Of a stretch of 64,000 nucleotides of DNA, positions 36,700-59,007 are shown one piece after another; the stretch's first letter is position 1, and each line of letters opens with the position of its first letter. Both the position numbers and the translations under genes were made by a program. The DNA comes from Thunnus maccoyii. Lineage: Eukaryota > Chordata > Actinopteri > Scombriformes > Scombridae. The DNA is taken from assembly GCF_910596095.1 (NCBI RefSeq), contig NC_056546.1, positions 23,712,425 through 23,776,424 of the forward strand. The letters run 5' to 3'. The notes under the pieces are model-generated. The model had not been told where the DNA came from. It saw nothing but the letters and a program-made list of their open reading frames with translations, and searched no databases.

Positions 36700-38799
36700 C
36701 TACGGAGAAGCACAGAAATCTACAATGAGATCAAAGTTTTTAGTATATTATATTATTTTTACTATACACGGAGCAGTTTGTGAAGTCTTTCAGATTAATA
36801 GTTCCGGTTAAGATTAAAACATTGGTGATCAGCAGATTACCAGCTGGATAGGCCCTACTTAGACAATAACACTAGATAATACATTATGTCACCATTCAGT
36901 CACCCTTAGTAATTAACCAACCTGCCAGTCACTGTTTCATTCACAGTAAATGAGTAAAACAATTTTCTGTAATAACATGTTCAATGTGTGTCAACCTTCT
37001 GAGAATATTTTACAGATCAAACAAGGACAACAGGAATTAGCTGCACCTGAACTGCCCTCGCTAGCACACGGCTGCTAAACAACAGCACAGGAAAACTGGT
37101 GGGCGAGCTAAACGCGCAGCAAGATACAGAAGACTGACTTCCTGTTAAACTGCTTTCCTTTCAAAGTAAAAGCACGACACTCTCCAGAACAGCTATATAA
37201 CAAAAAGTAAAATGCCACGAAGCACTTTGTAGAGCGACAGGATGAAAATATACACAACAACCACATTGTTCAAGGTTGTTTGTTGTAATTATCTTGTGAC
37301 TTTGAGGCTAAAGAGATCTCATACAAGGCCAGCCACCATACTTGTCAACTTTATATGTGTTCATATCAGCTGTCCACATAGCAAGATGTATAAAAAATTA
37401 AAACAGTAAGCTTCACTTGTTTTTGTGGACTTGAAAACATTTCCACATTCATCTGAGTAACTTGTTACCAGGCTAGAAATCCGCATCATCTTGTCTTTAT
37501 TTTTAGCACTTTTCAAGCTGGGAGCGCCGAGTGTTTTCCACAGACTGCATAAAACACAATAGCAAACATAAAAAGAAAAACACAAGAACAGCAAAATACA
37601 AGCACACAATTGAATCAAGTGGTTGCACAACAGAGCTGTAATATGTAAACAAATAAGTGTAAAAGTGTGTCTTAGCCTTGTGTAGAGTCTACACCTAATC
37701 TTATCCACTACATACCACACACAGTTCTTTCTTCAAGATCATGCAGTCGAAGCTACAACACAAAGTGACGTTGTTTTTCTATCCTGAAAGCCACAGCCTT
37801 TACCTGGCCTCCCAGGTGTAAATCAGTCCCAAGACGGCTATAATGAAAACCAGCAGGGCCCTGAGTCGACAGGGCCACAGTCGGGAACCAATTCAACAAA
37901 CTACTGCAGTTCTTTGCAGCTTGACAGCAAAAGTGAGTGTTGACTTTTTTCCCCTAAACACTTCCTTTTTCTTTTTCAAAGCACACAGTACTGTTTCACA
38001 CAAAGTGCCAAGTTGTGTTTCCCTGTTGAAAATGAGAGTTTAATGCCAGATGCCACACAGAAATCCGGCAGTTTAATGATAACTTAATCTAACAGAATAT
38101 TACTTGAGACATTTTCTGAATGATAACTGCTGGCATAAGAAATGTTCACCAAGGACCAATTCTGCTGATCTCAAAGTTTTTAACCACTTTGAAAAGGGGG
38201 AACCAATAACAGAAACTGTACTTTACGAGCTGCTTTCTGGACTATCTCTGTGCAGAATTCAACAGTGGCCCCTTCACAGCTCCAAAAAGGAAGTCATATT
38301 TTTTGTATGGTGTGTATATTGGTCCAAAAGTACAGAGACACAAACATGGTCATAGAGTCTAATCAGTGAGAAAGAGAGCATGTAACTGGTGGATTGAGTG
38401 GTCTGAACTAGTTAGGATGATTTCTGCTTTTTAACATCAGTGGCATTAAACATGAAGCTCTGCCTTCACATGGCTTGAATATTTATACAACCAGCCCTCA
38501 CATGCAAAGACAAACATACATGAAACTCCCGCTAGTCACATTAAATACTCTCTCTACTTAGACATAATAGATAGTTATTTAAAATAATGTCCTATATCTA
38601 TCTTAACACATTCTATTTTCTAGCTGCCAAGCACTGTAATAAAGAAAGTGTAACACAGGACAGGTTGACAGCTATGGTAACGGTTAACACTGTGGTTTCA
38701 CACTGACGTCATCCTCACCTTGCTACGAATGAAATAATCTCACACATACATCATCACATCTAGATAAATTTACAGGGAATCATGACACATCCAGTTAGT

Positions 38800-39508
38800 T
38801 GTGTGTTTTCATTGGATGAATGCAATTTTTTCCAACAATGGGGAATATTTCAGAGAAGCCAGAGGCAAATTAATTCAATATAAAATGCTTCGTAGATATT
38901 ATTACACCCAAACAAGACTCAATAAAATGGGTCTAATTAAAGACAGTTTATGGTGGAAATATCAAACAGGTTTCTACTTTATAGAGCAATGTTCTGGGAC
39001 ATATGGGTGAATGGTTAGTGTGAACTGTCCGTACCACCAAAGTAATGTCTCCTTAGGGACAAAACTATAATACCGCAGTTGAGTAAATGTGCATTTAAAG
39101 TATTAACAACTAGCTTAATAACCTGTGCCCAGTTGATTTTTAAATGTTGGAAAGAGCCTCAAACTCCTAAACTGAAAACGTGGAGAGAACAAATGATGGA
39201 AACTGTTGCATGTGAACAAATGTTTGGAAGATTGAACTGGAAAAATGATTTGGTTAAAGAACAAAGGGACAGATTCAGTGGGTGTATGTCTGGAGGGAGC
39301 AGCCTAACATTGACTCTGATGGTTTGGAACAGTACATCTGTAACTGTTGCCATGTATTATTGTAACCAGATAACTGCCTTTCTCATATCAGTCTGTCTGG
39401 TTACCTGCCTGTTTTTTTCGTATTTTTGTTTCTTTTTTCGTTTCCTGTTGTTGGATTATTTTATTATAAAATTCAATAAAAATCTTTAACTTAAAAAGAA
39501 AAAAAATA
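38800..39508 (+). mobile_element. Degenerate L1-like LINE ORF2 3' end
   Basis: Plus-strand frames read IQYKMLRRYYYTQTRLNKMG, the usual LINE ORF2 tail pattern (Q-YK-L-R-Y-T-RL-K-MG), followed by an open stretch of 136 codons at 39079-39489 with W and Q/E-rich text. An AATAAA at about 39474 and an A-rich tail (39494-39507) close the copy. Frames are broken several times. The fragment lies in the inferred 5' UTR intron of csgalnact2, in opposite orientation to it. Confidence 0.6.
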
Positions 39509-39740
39509 CGTTTGGTGTATAAGAGTTGTTCTGAAATATAACAATGGTCTATCAAGTGTGACATCTGTCCAAACTTGAGCTTTTTCTGTCCTTCACTTAC
39601 TTTGAACAATCTGACCGGATGTGGACTCGGTTCTGCAGTTAGCTTAGCGATGTTCGCAGCTCCGCTCCGCTTTCAGCTTATTTTATGTCTCCTTACACAG
39701 TCTACTAAACAGGTTTCATACTGTAAAACCAACTACTCAC

Positions 39741-39860
39741 CTCGGCCAGTCTGTCTCCATCTCTGCTTGTCCTCACGGCTGAGGGTTTGGTGTGAAACCA
39801 ACAGCAGCAGGCTGCCTGTGTTACAAAATGCCACGGAGCAAAGAGAAAAGAGTGGGACGC
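39741..39860 (-). other. csgalnact2: Probable non-coding first exon of csgalnact2
   Basis: On the minus strand a good 5' splice site (CTGGCCGAG then GTGAGTAG) lies at 39740, preceded by GC-richer sequence and by an ETS and a CCAAT motif just upstream. This would be the first exon, spliced over about 3 kb to the exon at 36699. The 5' limit is approximate and there is no transcript evidence. Confidence 0.4.
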
Positions 39861-39865
39861 AATGT

Positions 39866-39874
39866 ACTTCCGGT
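39866..39874 (-). promoter_or_regulatory. ETS/GABP consensus site
   Basis: ACTTCCGGT on the plus strand is ACCGGAAGT on the minus strand, a perfect ETS-family core of the kind common in TATA-less promoters. An inverted CCAAT box (CTAACCAATAGG, 39881-39892) lies next to it. Together they support a csgalnact2 promoter here. Confidence 0.45.
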
Positions 39875-39899
39875 CAACAACTAACCAATAGGAGCTTTG

Positions 39900-42168
39900 C
39901 TAGTGAGTGTCGTCATCAAACACGCTGAAGCTCCGTGTTCATAATAATAACATTTTTATTTTTAATGAAACATTATTTACATCATTATTACATTACATTA
40001 TTATTTACATAATTATTGTTGTTGTTGTTTCTTGTAAATATTAATTACAGAATAACTTTTGTTGAGAACAACTTTTCATTTAAAAGAAGCTTTATTCTTT
40101 TAATGACTCACAGTAATTTAATATTATATGATAATAATAATACATTTCATTTGTACCGCGCTTTTCATTCATAGTTAAACTTAAAGTGCTACAGTATTAA
40201 CAACATAGAACTCACAACGTAAAGAAAATAAAAATAATAATAAGAGTTAAGATGAAAAAGCCCCCGTATATTTCTTTTCTTCCTCTTACCACATTTTCTT
40301 GTCCTGTTCTGTGTTTCTCGTTCTGTTGAAACAACCATCTTATCTGCAACGATACACTGGTTGACAACTTTTGAATTGAATTACCCCTGAAGTGGACTCT
40401 ATGAGTCAGATTGCTTGTTTTATTTTCAAACATGGGATCTGTTGTCACTCTGTGGACTTGTGTAAACCAGGAAATGTTCCCACGAGGTTCTATTTTTGGT
40501 CATTCTTTTATTCATTTCCTTTATTAATTTCTATTAAGGTTGGCAGGATACTGGAGGCTATCCAGGAGCAAGCAGCATGTGGAAAGCACCGAGACACCAC
40601 CATAGGTCAGCAGGCTATCACAGAGCTCTTTTAATCAATATTTTAGACAGATTTTCTTTATTTGACAGATGTTTTTTAGTGTTTCAGTGACAAAGGAGTC
40701 AACCAGCAGATAGAAAGGTGTTTATCTACTGTTATCAAAACTATACCATGATCAAAGTCCTGATATAGGAAGAGAAGAAGAAGAAAGGGATGAGGGATGT
40801 AGTTTTTATTACACATATTTTAGTTTTATATTTTATACCAAAACCACTATCATCCCAGTGGTGTTTTCAACCTCCTTAAGACATCTTTAATCAGACCTAA
40901 TCCTTTAAATTTAGTGTTAGATCAGTTTTTATGAATTAGATTGTTGTTTACAACCAGGAGTGGAACAGATTGAAGACTCAGTGGAAACAGAAAAGGCACA
41001 TAGTGTAGCTGTATGTCAGTTATGACATCATTTTCATTATTCTATATAAATAAATATAAATTTATACACATTAGTGATTTAAATATAAATTAAATCGCCA
41101 ATGTGTAATAATATAAAAATACTGCTCAAGATTAGAGTATATAATGAGCAGATCATGTCCTGATAAGAACTGAATCTAACCATTATATTATAATATAATA
41201 GAAAAATTATAGTTAAAATTAAAGTAACATTAAATTAAAGTTAAGTTACATTTGGAACATTGTAAAAATAAAAATGATCAACATGTAAGCACTTTCTATC
41301 TTCATGGCTTCACAAGAGACATGAGGTGGACAGACATACTGCACATTTTTACCGTTTATTATTAATTGGAACATAATCAAATAACAACATAACAATGATA
41401 ACACTCATTAGTTTACATAATCATACATTTTTCCCACAAAGATTGCCATTACAGTGAATGAAAAAGTGAACTGTAGTCTGACACGGGACATGGTCACAAT
41501 CTACATCAGGTCTCATGTCCTTATACTGGAATAGCACTCACTAGTTGATATTTTTCATGTAAAAAAAAAACAAAACAAGAACAAAAGCAAGAACACCGTT
41601 CACTCAACATGTCTGCGTTACTTTTCTTTGGTAAGAACAGTTTTGAAACATCTTGTGGGAGAAACACAAAATGGGTCTTTGACATTGTGAGGAGCACAAT
41701 CCTCTACAGTAGAAACTTTACATTTTCAGAACAAGTTCAGCATATTTCCTTTTTGTCCCCTTAATCCCAGCTGTCTACAACAGACGATGGTAAAGACGTC
41801 CCCTTTAATTCCTGGGCTGGAACACGATCTTCACAGTCGCACATTAATAATTGGAGGCTATTGTAGAAGCGGCACAGGCACTTAAAAGACATTGACACTG
41901 ACATACAATCTGGTACAATAGTCATGCAGTGATACAACTTGGTCAACATGACCGTGAGGTAATAATTAACATACTGAAGAGCTGAATGAAGCCTGGTCTA
42001 TGTTGATCCAGCCGGTTTTGTAGCAGAAAGACCCCAGTTTTAAAAGCTGAATACCCGTGCAACAGAAATAAAAGGGAACCAACTTTAGCATCAGATTGTA
42101 TATGTACAGTCTCATAGAAATATACACATCTACCAATTAGTCATCTTTTCTACAGTGTTGGTTTGTCT
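39900..42168. other. Intergenic region between csgalnact2 promoter and ret 3' end
   Basis: No coding exon is recognised. Around 40126-40200 there is a short stretch (AATAATAATACATTTCATTTGTACCGCGC split over the ATAATA run) that resembles the tail of common fish interspersed repeats. On the minus strand an AATAAA at 41355-41360 is a candidate poly(A) signal for the long ret transcript, giving about 0.8 kb of 3' UTR. The remainder is AT-rich. Confidence 0.45.
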
Positions 42169-50317
<8,149 letters not shown>

Positions 50318-53300
50318 CTGCAGAAAGAAGAAGACATGAAATCACCAGATGTTTAAAAGCAGGCAGCCAGGTGAATGACAGGGGAATCTGGTTATGTTAC
50401 TGTAATAACTGAAAAACAAGGCCTGGCACTACTGCTGACACCCCGTCTTATTACAGAGGAGGGTAACAGCAGTTATCAGACATCTCTTTCAGGATATTTA
50501 ACTGTGGCAACAATCCCCACTAACAAAGCTGTCTGGACACTGAATGAAAATTAACACATACATTGAATATGACAGGTTCATTTTTTCCCCCCTTATCTGA
50601 TCTTTCATCTCTCCTGTTAGCGGAAATTGAAAGGAGGGCTCAAATGACACTTATGCAGCTCTTTTAATGAATTTCTCATGTGGTCAATAATATGTGGTTT
50701 CCGATTCTCCTTGTGTTCACCTTGAGAAGTTTAATTACAGGGGATAACATGATATGGAAGAGAAATTAATCATTACCTGCCAGAGGGTGTGTGTGTGTTG
50801 GGAAATCCATAAAGAGCTAAAGCAGGCTGTGTGTTTTACAGGAAAATGGCGATGTGAGTGTTCCTCCTGTAATTATATCCCTGTTATGTTCCTCTTTGAC
50901 GACGGTAGGCGACCATTTAGGGAGCGCACTAATGTCATTAGCAGACAGCAAAACTAGATTTTCTATTTCTGTTGGTGCAGTTGAGGCCTCGGCTCTGGTT
51001 TCAGACATTGATTTAATTTTGCGGGGCTTGGATGACAGGAGGCTGAACTGATGGATAAAATGTGGCCTTCCTTCCTGAAGGATGGAGATACACTCAGGGA
51101 GGCTGCCGTGCTTTTTATTAAACGTGTTCCTGAGACAAAAACAAACAGCGGGCCACTTGTTTGTTAAGCCTGCTGGGATGATGGGAGTCAGTTTCATGAC
51201 TGTTTAGATCTTGGGGATGATTATCGATTTCCTAAATCTATCGCAGAGAAATCAGACACATTCATGTTCATGCTTGAAAAATGTTTCCTGATTGAGACCC
51301 TATTTGTCTCAGCTTTGTGATAGAGCAGATAAATTGTTTCTTTTCTCTTCAGTTTGTGTCGTATGAATCATCTAGGGGTGTGTGTGCAGATACATGTACA
51401 GTATATGTGTAGGGATACAGGCAGGGGAATGAATTTTATGTGTTTATGTATATCAATATGTTTGCAGTGTGGCTATCTATATGTTTCTGTGTGGAGTACA
51501 TACAGGCTATGATAACAAATTTCCTGCGGCACAATAAAGACGTTATCTAACTATCCTTGTTTGGAGCACATTTAGGTGTTTAGATCTGTCAGATGCCACC
51601 AAAAATGGTTTTGTGATTGTGTTGCTGAAAGAAAAACTGCTCACTGGTAATCTATACTCAGAAAAACAACATAGAGGCAAAAGAGTGACTGGAAAGGTTT
51701 TAAAAGACATAAAAATATTATAATAATTCTCATTTACATTTTTAAATGTTGTAGTCGTCGAGTGGACACTTTCAAAAAAGCAGCAACTGGTATTGGTCAT
51801 TAATCAATTTTATGTTTCCTTAAATATTATTTCTGAGGTAGTTCAGACTTTTTGGTTTTGAAAATTCATACAAGAAAACAGATTGAGAGGCATGCATCCT
51901 TCCATGGAGCAATGGATGTGGTATTTAGCAATGATTAAAATGAGGTTAGTTAAATGGAAATGTTAGTTTCTGCCTGGGCTGGATACAGTATGTCATTCAG
52001 AGTGAATTTTACAACATTACCAAACTTCAGAGATCCAGCTGTGGATGTCAGAATTTGGGACCATGAAAAAAAGATCTAAAGTTTCCTCTTCAGTTTGACT
52101 AAAAGTGCAAGGAGTGGTTAAATCTTTTTTTGTTTTTTTTTTTGTTTTTTTTTGAGTGGATAAATACTGTCATTATTTGTGAAGTTTGTCTCCCTCACTT
52201 TTAAACCTACTGAACAAGTCATGATGGAAAACAAAATGGTCCAATATGGATGGTGGGACTTATTACTCATTGAAGTAATACAACATGGTATAGAACCTAT
52301 TAAATGATGTGTTTAAATGTGATGCTCAGCAACAAATACACAGCATATACAGAATTTGCTGGAGGTAATGATGGTTTTATGAGAGAAAATATAGGAAATA
52401 GAGTGAAAGGCATTCATCTAATCTTAGCGTAGGTCTCCATTTATACCTATTATGGCCATTAGAGGGAGCCATTATCTTTCTGTGTGAGTCCCGAACGTGT
52501 CAGAGTGGAAAACTGCAGCTTAATCATTATCATAATATATTGTTAAACTGATGTTCTAATTTAACAAAATGCTAAACATCCTGGGTTCATATATATTTTT
52601 TAGCAAGCTAGAAAAATCCATTTCTTTTCCTCATCCCTAAGATTGATAAATGAAAATGTTTTTTATCTACAGAAATCTTACACATGACACCGTCATGAAT
52701 CAAACAGACCAGATGACAGCAGCTCTACAAATAAAACTAGAGGGTCCAACGTGTTAACCAGTGGGAGCTGAATGCATTTATGAATGCTAACCTTGGCTTG
52801 AAGCCACAATGGCTGAACCCCATGCAACACAATTCGTTTATATCATTCAAAATTCAATTTCTTTCCAGGACTGAAGCCAACAGAAAGCAAGCAGTTTATA
52901 TCAAAACTAATTAATTGAATGGATCAAGCAGGCCTCTCTGAGCAAATGGCATCTTTGGTCTGTGATGCCATGATGACCATTTCCAAAAGCATGACTCATT
53001 ACCTTCCCTAAATGATGCACAAGAATGGCAGAAATAGATATAGTAATGATGTTTCACCTCTCCTGACCATGCAGGGATAATGACTGGAAAACATTATAGG
53101 ATGCACTGCTTGTTTAATTTCACTTCTCTGTATCGGGACTGCTGCGGAAATCCTCTTTTGAGACTTTGACATGTAGATGAACAATAAGCTGTTGTTTGGA
53201 ACAGCTATGACCTAACATAACTCAATGTGTGCAAACATTATCATCATAAGCAGACTTTTTACAACCCTCAAACATCTATAAAACTGGTGCTAGGCTGCCA

Positions 53301-55429
53301 CATACAGTGTCATTTCTTCAAAAGCATGAGTAAGTAATTTTGCAAACAAAGGCAATGTTTGAACAGGAGGACTCTTGTAGCAATCCATGTTTACAATAGA
53401 TATCATTTACTGCTGAGTGGATAGTGACATTGAACAATACTGAAACAAGTGAAGAAAAACCCACAATAATAGAACAAGCTATCCTCTTCCTGGTTGTCCT
53501 TGATGAGTGCAGTTTCCATGAGTTAATTATGGCCTGTGCCTCATATTTTAAATGTGGAAGGACAAAAAGGACAGACGCTCATCTAAAAATCTGAAACCGT
53601 GGGCTCAGCCAGCCACAAACCACAGTGTGTCTCGGACTGGTCTGAACTGATAGGGTGGGACGCCCTCTCCGTTGTCCCAGACAAAGACAGGAACTCAATT
53701 AGCTCAATGCGTGCTTCGGCTGATAGATTTACCAGCTATGAGCTCATGTGCTGGAATAACCCACTGGCTTACTAATCTACCTCTGTGTAAGTCTTTATTA
53801 AACAAATCCACATCTCCCACCCAGACGTCCTCACTGAACATCCTTGTCAACAGGATGGCAGATCAGGAAAAGTGGTTGTTGTATCTGCTGTATGATTCAT
53901 TCCCTCGCTAATCTTGTTCGCAGACTGGAGCTCCTGCAGCAAGGGCTTAGCCCATCCAATGCCCTCTGTCTCCCAAGGTCAACGTGCGCTGCATCTGCCC
54001 CTGGTAACGACCCATTGGAAAGGCTGTGTATCTGGCAGCAGACCAATCAATAACCGTACTAATCAACAGTGATGCTGATTGTTTTCCACTGATGAGACAG
54101 ACTGGGAGAAAGGCCGATGGCTGCATGTGTACAATCATCTCTGTTGCACATAATAAGGACCCACTCTTGTAGATGTTGCTGCTGTCTACGTGCACAGCTG
54201 CAGAAGTATTACATCTAATGTATGGGTTTAATTTCACAGCCAACACAACAATTTGGTCCATCAATATCCACACTTCCAAATAACCCATCATCTATTACAA
54301 AGTAGCTGCAGCCAGCAGCATTAAGGCACATTTCACCCAGTTATATCATGGTGATATAAATACAATAAATATCATCATCACTCTGAAACCTATCATGATT
54401 ACTCTGCTCTCAAAGATGTAACAGTTATGGGAATCATTCTCTTCAAGGATTCAATTAACTAAAAAGCTGCACATTGAGCCATAATTCCACTTATGAAAGC
54501 TATTATTGATCATAATGTTTTGAAATCTCTCCCTCTTGGTTTCCAGTGCCAGTATGCACAAATGCTTGGTCATACAGTATCACACGGGATGTGGGAGCTA
54601 GATTTAATATAGCCTTGACTGTGATGCTTTCAATCTCAAAACAATGAGGTGTAATAAGGGAAGAAAGTCATTTCCTGTCACGATGACAGTCATCAAACTT
54701 TTCATCAGAGTAGTGCGTTATCTGATCGTTGTGTGACTCAGTTTGGAGGATGTAGTCAGGCTCCAGGTAGTTTACTCAGTTTACTGTGGTGCATACCGTA
54801 ACACAATAATCAATTACCCTATAATGTAATCCAATTAGCCCTCAGAGAATACAAGAGCTGAGATCCAATGAACCATGTTCATCAGTCATCAAGAAATCTA
54901 ATATAACATCTCCTCAGGGGTTTCGTTCAAGTACAAATTCAGTTTAAGAATTCCTGTGGGAATGACAGTGGCATCAAAAATTGAACATGTGGTACATCAT
55001 ATAGCTCCAGACTGAGTTTGACGCAAGAGTCATTAGACTGCTTTGATAAAACATCTCTATCCTCATCAGAGCAGTAGTAAAAAGCCATCAGATTCACTCA
55101 CAGAAGCAGGCAGGAGACATTAGAGCCTGCAGCAAGATACAATACTGTGATTTGTAGTTTACATAAATGAAGGTTTCAGCTTACTAGATACTGACCAGTG
55201 TTCCCCTTCTTTACTTCTTACTTTTATATTACCCCTCACAGCAACCAAATAAAGAACACATCTCTACAACCATTATCAAGAGAAACAGACCCTCCACAGT
55301 TTAACAAGACTAAAGAGCCTACAGCCATGCTTACAGCTCTGTGAGGATGTAATTAGACACAGCGGTACTTTGTATGAAATGCAGCATGCTGACAGTATTC
55401 ACAAAGACAATGCTTATATACTTGTATGT

Positions 55430-55740
55430 AGCAGGTATAATGTTTACAATGTCCACCATCTTAGTTTAGCATGTTAGCATGCTAACATTTGCTAAAAATC
55501 ACAAATTACAGTTTATGCTGATGGGAACTTCATTAGTTTTGCAGGTATTTGGTCATAAAGTATTGGACAAATTAAAGTGTTGACCTCATCACAAAATCAT
55601 CAGGATTCAACCTCTGGGGACCATGAACGTTGGTACAAAATTTCATGGCAATAGTTGGTGAGATATTTTAGTTTGGACCAAAGTGGTGGACTCACCAAAT
55701 GACTTTGACATTTCCATGCTACTAGCATGGCTAAGAGCAG
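55430..55740. repeat. Dispersed teleost repeat (GCATGTTAGCATGC type)
   Basis: The text includes TTAGCATGTTAGCATGCTAA, ATTAGTTTTGCAGGTATTTG, GTATTGGACAAATTAAA and AAATTTCATGGCAATA. I recognise this series of phrases as a very abundant percomorph interspersed repeat. It has no coding capacity. Its class is uncertain. Confidence 0.65.
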
Positions 55741-58700
55741 ACATGTCTATGTATAGGTTACCTGACACAAACTGCATATTAAATATTACTGTCATTGTAT
55801 CAAGAGGTCTGTCGTGCTAATAAAACAAACATGAAAAATAATTCCAATAAATTAAATAGAATTGTGGGACTCTTTTTCCAGTTTGCACTTAAACAGTGCT
55901 TCAGTATGTGTAGCATTTTACCATCATTAAATCTTTACATTAATTCTGACATATCTAAACAAAAAACAGAACTTGTGAGATGAGCTGTAACTTCTTGTGC
56001 TACTAGTCTCTGCACTGCTTGTTACGTTGTGTGTCACAGCATCAGGTTTCACAGTGGATCTGATGGATTACATTATGGAACAAAGGGAGGGATGCTGCTT
56101 TATGGCAGAGGATAGAGGGCGCCGAGTTTCTGGCACTGGCAGGTGGAGGAAGCAGTGAAAGGCTGGTGGAAAAATAATTTCCAGCATGTTTACCCACTTC
56201 AGTTAAGTGAGGGATCAAACAAATGGACACAGAGTGATGCCAGGGTGGGAATGGCGGATGAGGGGGAACATTGTCTTCATGGGAAATTAGGTATTAATTT
56301 TCGGTCTGGTTTGTTAACAGTAATTACTTTACAAATTAGTTATTCATGATAAGGTACACTTCAAACTTTTAAACTGCAAAATACTAAGTTCACTCACAAC
56401 CACATCTGCAGTGTCACACGCACCATGTGGATTCAAATGAGCTCTTTGTTTTGTTCATTGCAGTAAATGATGGGTCGAACACAGCGTGCACCGCTAGGCA
56501 ACTGGAAAATAACTTGTCAAGACCCATGTGAAACGAGAGGACTAAATGCCTCGAGGCCAAAATTTCAATCAATGTCTCCTTGTCCTTTCACCATAGCAAA
56601 TTAGATTCTAACCATGCATGAGGAAGAAGTGTGACCCTGAACTGACTAGAGGATCAAGCAGAGAGCTTTGACAGGTATGAGCAGCATCCATGCAGCAGCA
56701 GCGGCAACACAATTAGAGGTTGGCACTAAGACTTTCAGCAACAGCAGTAATAATGAACAGGGCGGTGTCCCTCAATCAGATATGACATTTAAAAAAAACT
56801 TTGGTGCTGTTTGGTCAAAAACTTTACAGGTTGGTACATATTTGCCAATTTGTTGTTGTTTATATAAAGCAACATTTGGCAACAGAAGGAGCTATAATTG
56901 AAGGTCAAACTGTCAAACTTTGAAAGGCTGAAACTGCTGTATTACGGCTCTGATTCAGATAAAACTTGGAAAAAGATGATGCACAGTTTTACTGATGGTC
57001 CCAAGAGGTGCCAGCATCGTGTTTACAGTAGTTCTATGGTGTGTGTCTGTACTTGTGCCTTTTACTTCTTTTGATTTTCCTTAAGAAAATGTTCAAAGCT
57101 TTGACTGTCTTTTCCTTTTTTTTGTCTTGGCATTTTTTCTGAGTTGTAGCAGTTGTAGCTTATTATCCATTCAGGGGCCAGGAAAGTTGGGGTGAGTTGG
57201 GTGGAGGGAAGCTAAGGCCAGATGGTTGACGTGGGAAGACGATTCTGTGGTTTTAGATCACATGGTGAGGCCTGTTTAAAAAGCAATACACTTGAAAAAA
57301 TAACCAAAAATGCAAAATAAAATCAGAACCATAGAAAGGCAGATTATAATTAGTAACAACTTTGATTTACAGCTATAGATCAATATTTTTTTCTCCCTAA
57401 GAAACAAAGAGATGTAATGCTGTTTACGTAATATAATATAAAAGACAAACTCTTGAGCAAATAACTTGCGTCATGATGTTTTCCAATTATACTAAAAGAG
57501 ACGTAGTGACAGCAATAGTGGAAAATTGACAAGATTTATAATGCTTCCATAGGCAACACAAGACAGAAGCTTCACTAAATCATATAATGTAATAAGGAGC
57601 TAAATCAAATAGCAGCATGTATCAAATGAGATTTATTGGTCTGGTCCCTCTCAAAAGCAAAAGATGCTGATGAAAATGATCGCTCTAATGCGAGGAGAAG
57701 CAGGAACAGCTAAAGAGACTGCAAACATGGCTTCCTCTAGGACAGAAGAGTCATCACTGGAGATTACCACCTGGTTAAGGTTTCAAAGGTCAGAGGGCAA
57801 AGCAGGGTTACAAATACAGTAGCAAGGTCGCAGCGTTAGATAAACGGGTCAATGCTTTTATGTGAAAACATCTGTGGCTCTTCTCGTGGAAGTGATGGAT
57901 TACACATGAGTGTCTGTTAAAAGGATTTGGTTAATTTTTGATAAAGGCTTTCATCAGGTTTGTCAAGCAGTTTAATCCCAAAAGGTACCATTAAGTTTGA
58001 ACGTTAAATATTTTGTTTATCTCTGCAAAGCTGCAAACCAACACTGAAGGCCTTCATCAGTTCTTTTAACTAGTCGAGTCATTAGGCAGCCTCCATTTAA
58101 AAAGTCAAATAAATCAAAAGTTGTTTCAGCAAGCTCTCCAGATGCATACAAATGACCAAAAGCTTCCCTCTCACATCAAAAATTCAAATCCTGACAAAGC
58201 CATGACTGACCAAAAGATTTCAGTGCCTTGGATCTTTTCCCAAATGCTTGCTAAAAAACATTTTACATCCATACTCCTCAATCGTTAACTTAGGAGGCAA
58301 AGAAGCATTCCAGCCTCCAATTCACTCTGATTTATGTCTCGAACTGTCTTCCTTCTTCTACTTTACCTCTAAGTGCAGGATGACGTCACGTTGCTGCTAG
58401 CCACATTTAAAAATGCTGATCACTCCTATAGTGAGCACTGATTGCCAATTTCCTTTGTTTGATTACTTCAGCAAGAAACAGTAAACTAATCAGTAACCTG
58501 TAACCTGGAGCAGTTACAATGTGAATTACCCCACTTACTATTGCGTTATTTGTTTTTTTTACATTCTAAACAAACTGCACCATTCATTAGCGTCTAACAA
58601 TGAAAACATTTGGATGGTGATGAATGCATATTATGCTTCATGTGGTTCATATCAGAGGTTATACATCAGAGCATAATTTAATTACTTAAAAATTAGCATG

Positions 58701-59007
58701 GATGAATTTATATAATAATATGGTAAGTTTGATAACTTCTAAAGAAGTGTATTGCAGGAAATGGCTATTAAATAATTTTTATTAAACAATATTAAACAAT
58801 ATTTTTATTATGCTTTTAAACACAAACACATATCCAACTATACACAGTGGCCACAAGAACTACACATCTGACACATGACATACATAGAATTTAATATACA
58901 CAATCACATAAACATGTTGTGGAAAATGTCATAGCATCTATGTATGTATATGTATAAGGAAACACTCATCCATTACAATCAACAGTGATGCAACAACTGA
59001 ACATCTG

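Noticed and set aside
39079-39489. Open frame of 136 codons on the plus strand
   Set aside because: It belongs to the 3' end of a degenerate LINE (tail-type text upstream, AATAAA and A-run after it), not to a host gene.
41761-41949. Cys-containing 62-codon frame on the minus strand downstream of ret
   Set aside because: It lies in the probable ret 3' UTR with no splice context or family resemblance.
52120-52155. T-rich stretch that could be a retroposon tail
   Set aside because: It is a T/G microsatellite without an adjacent recognisable element or target duplication.
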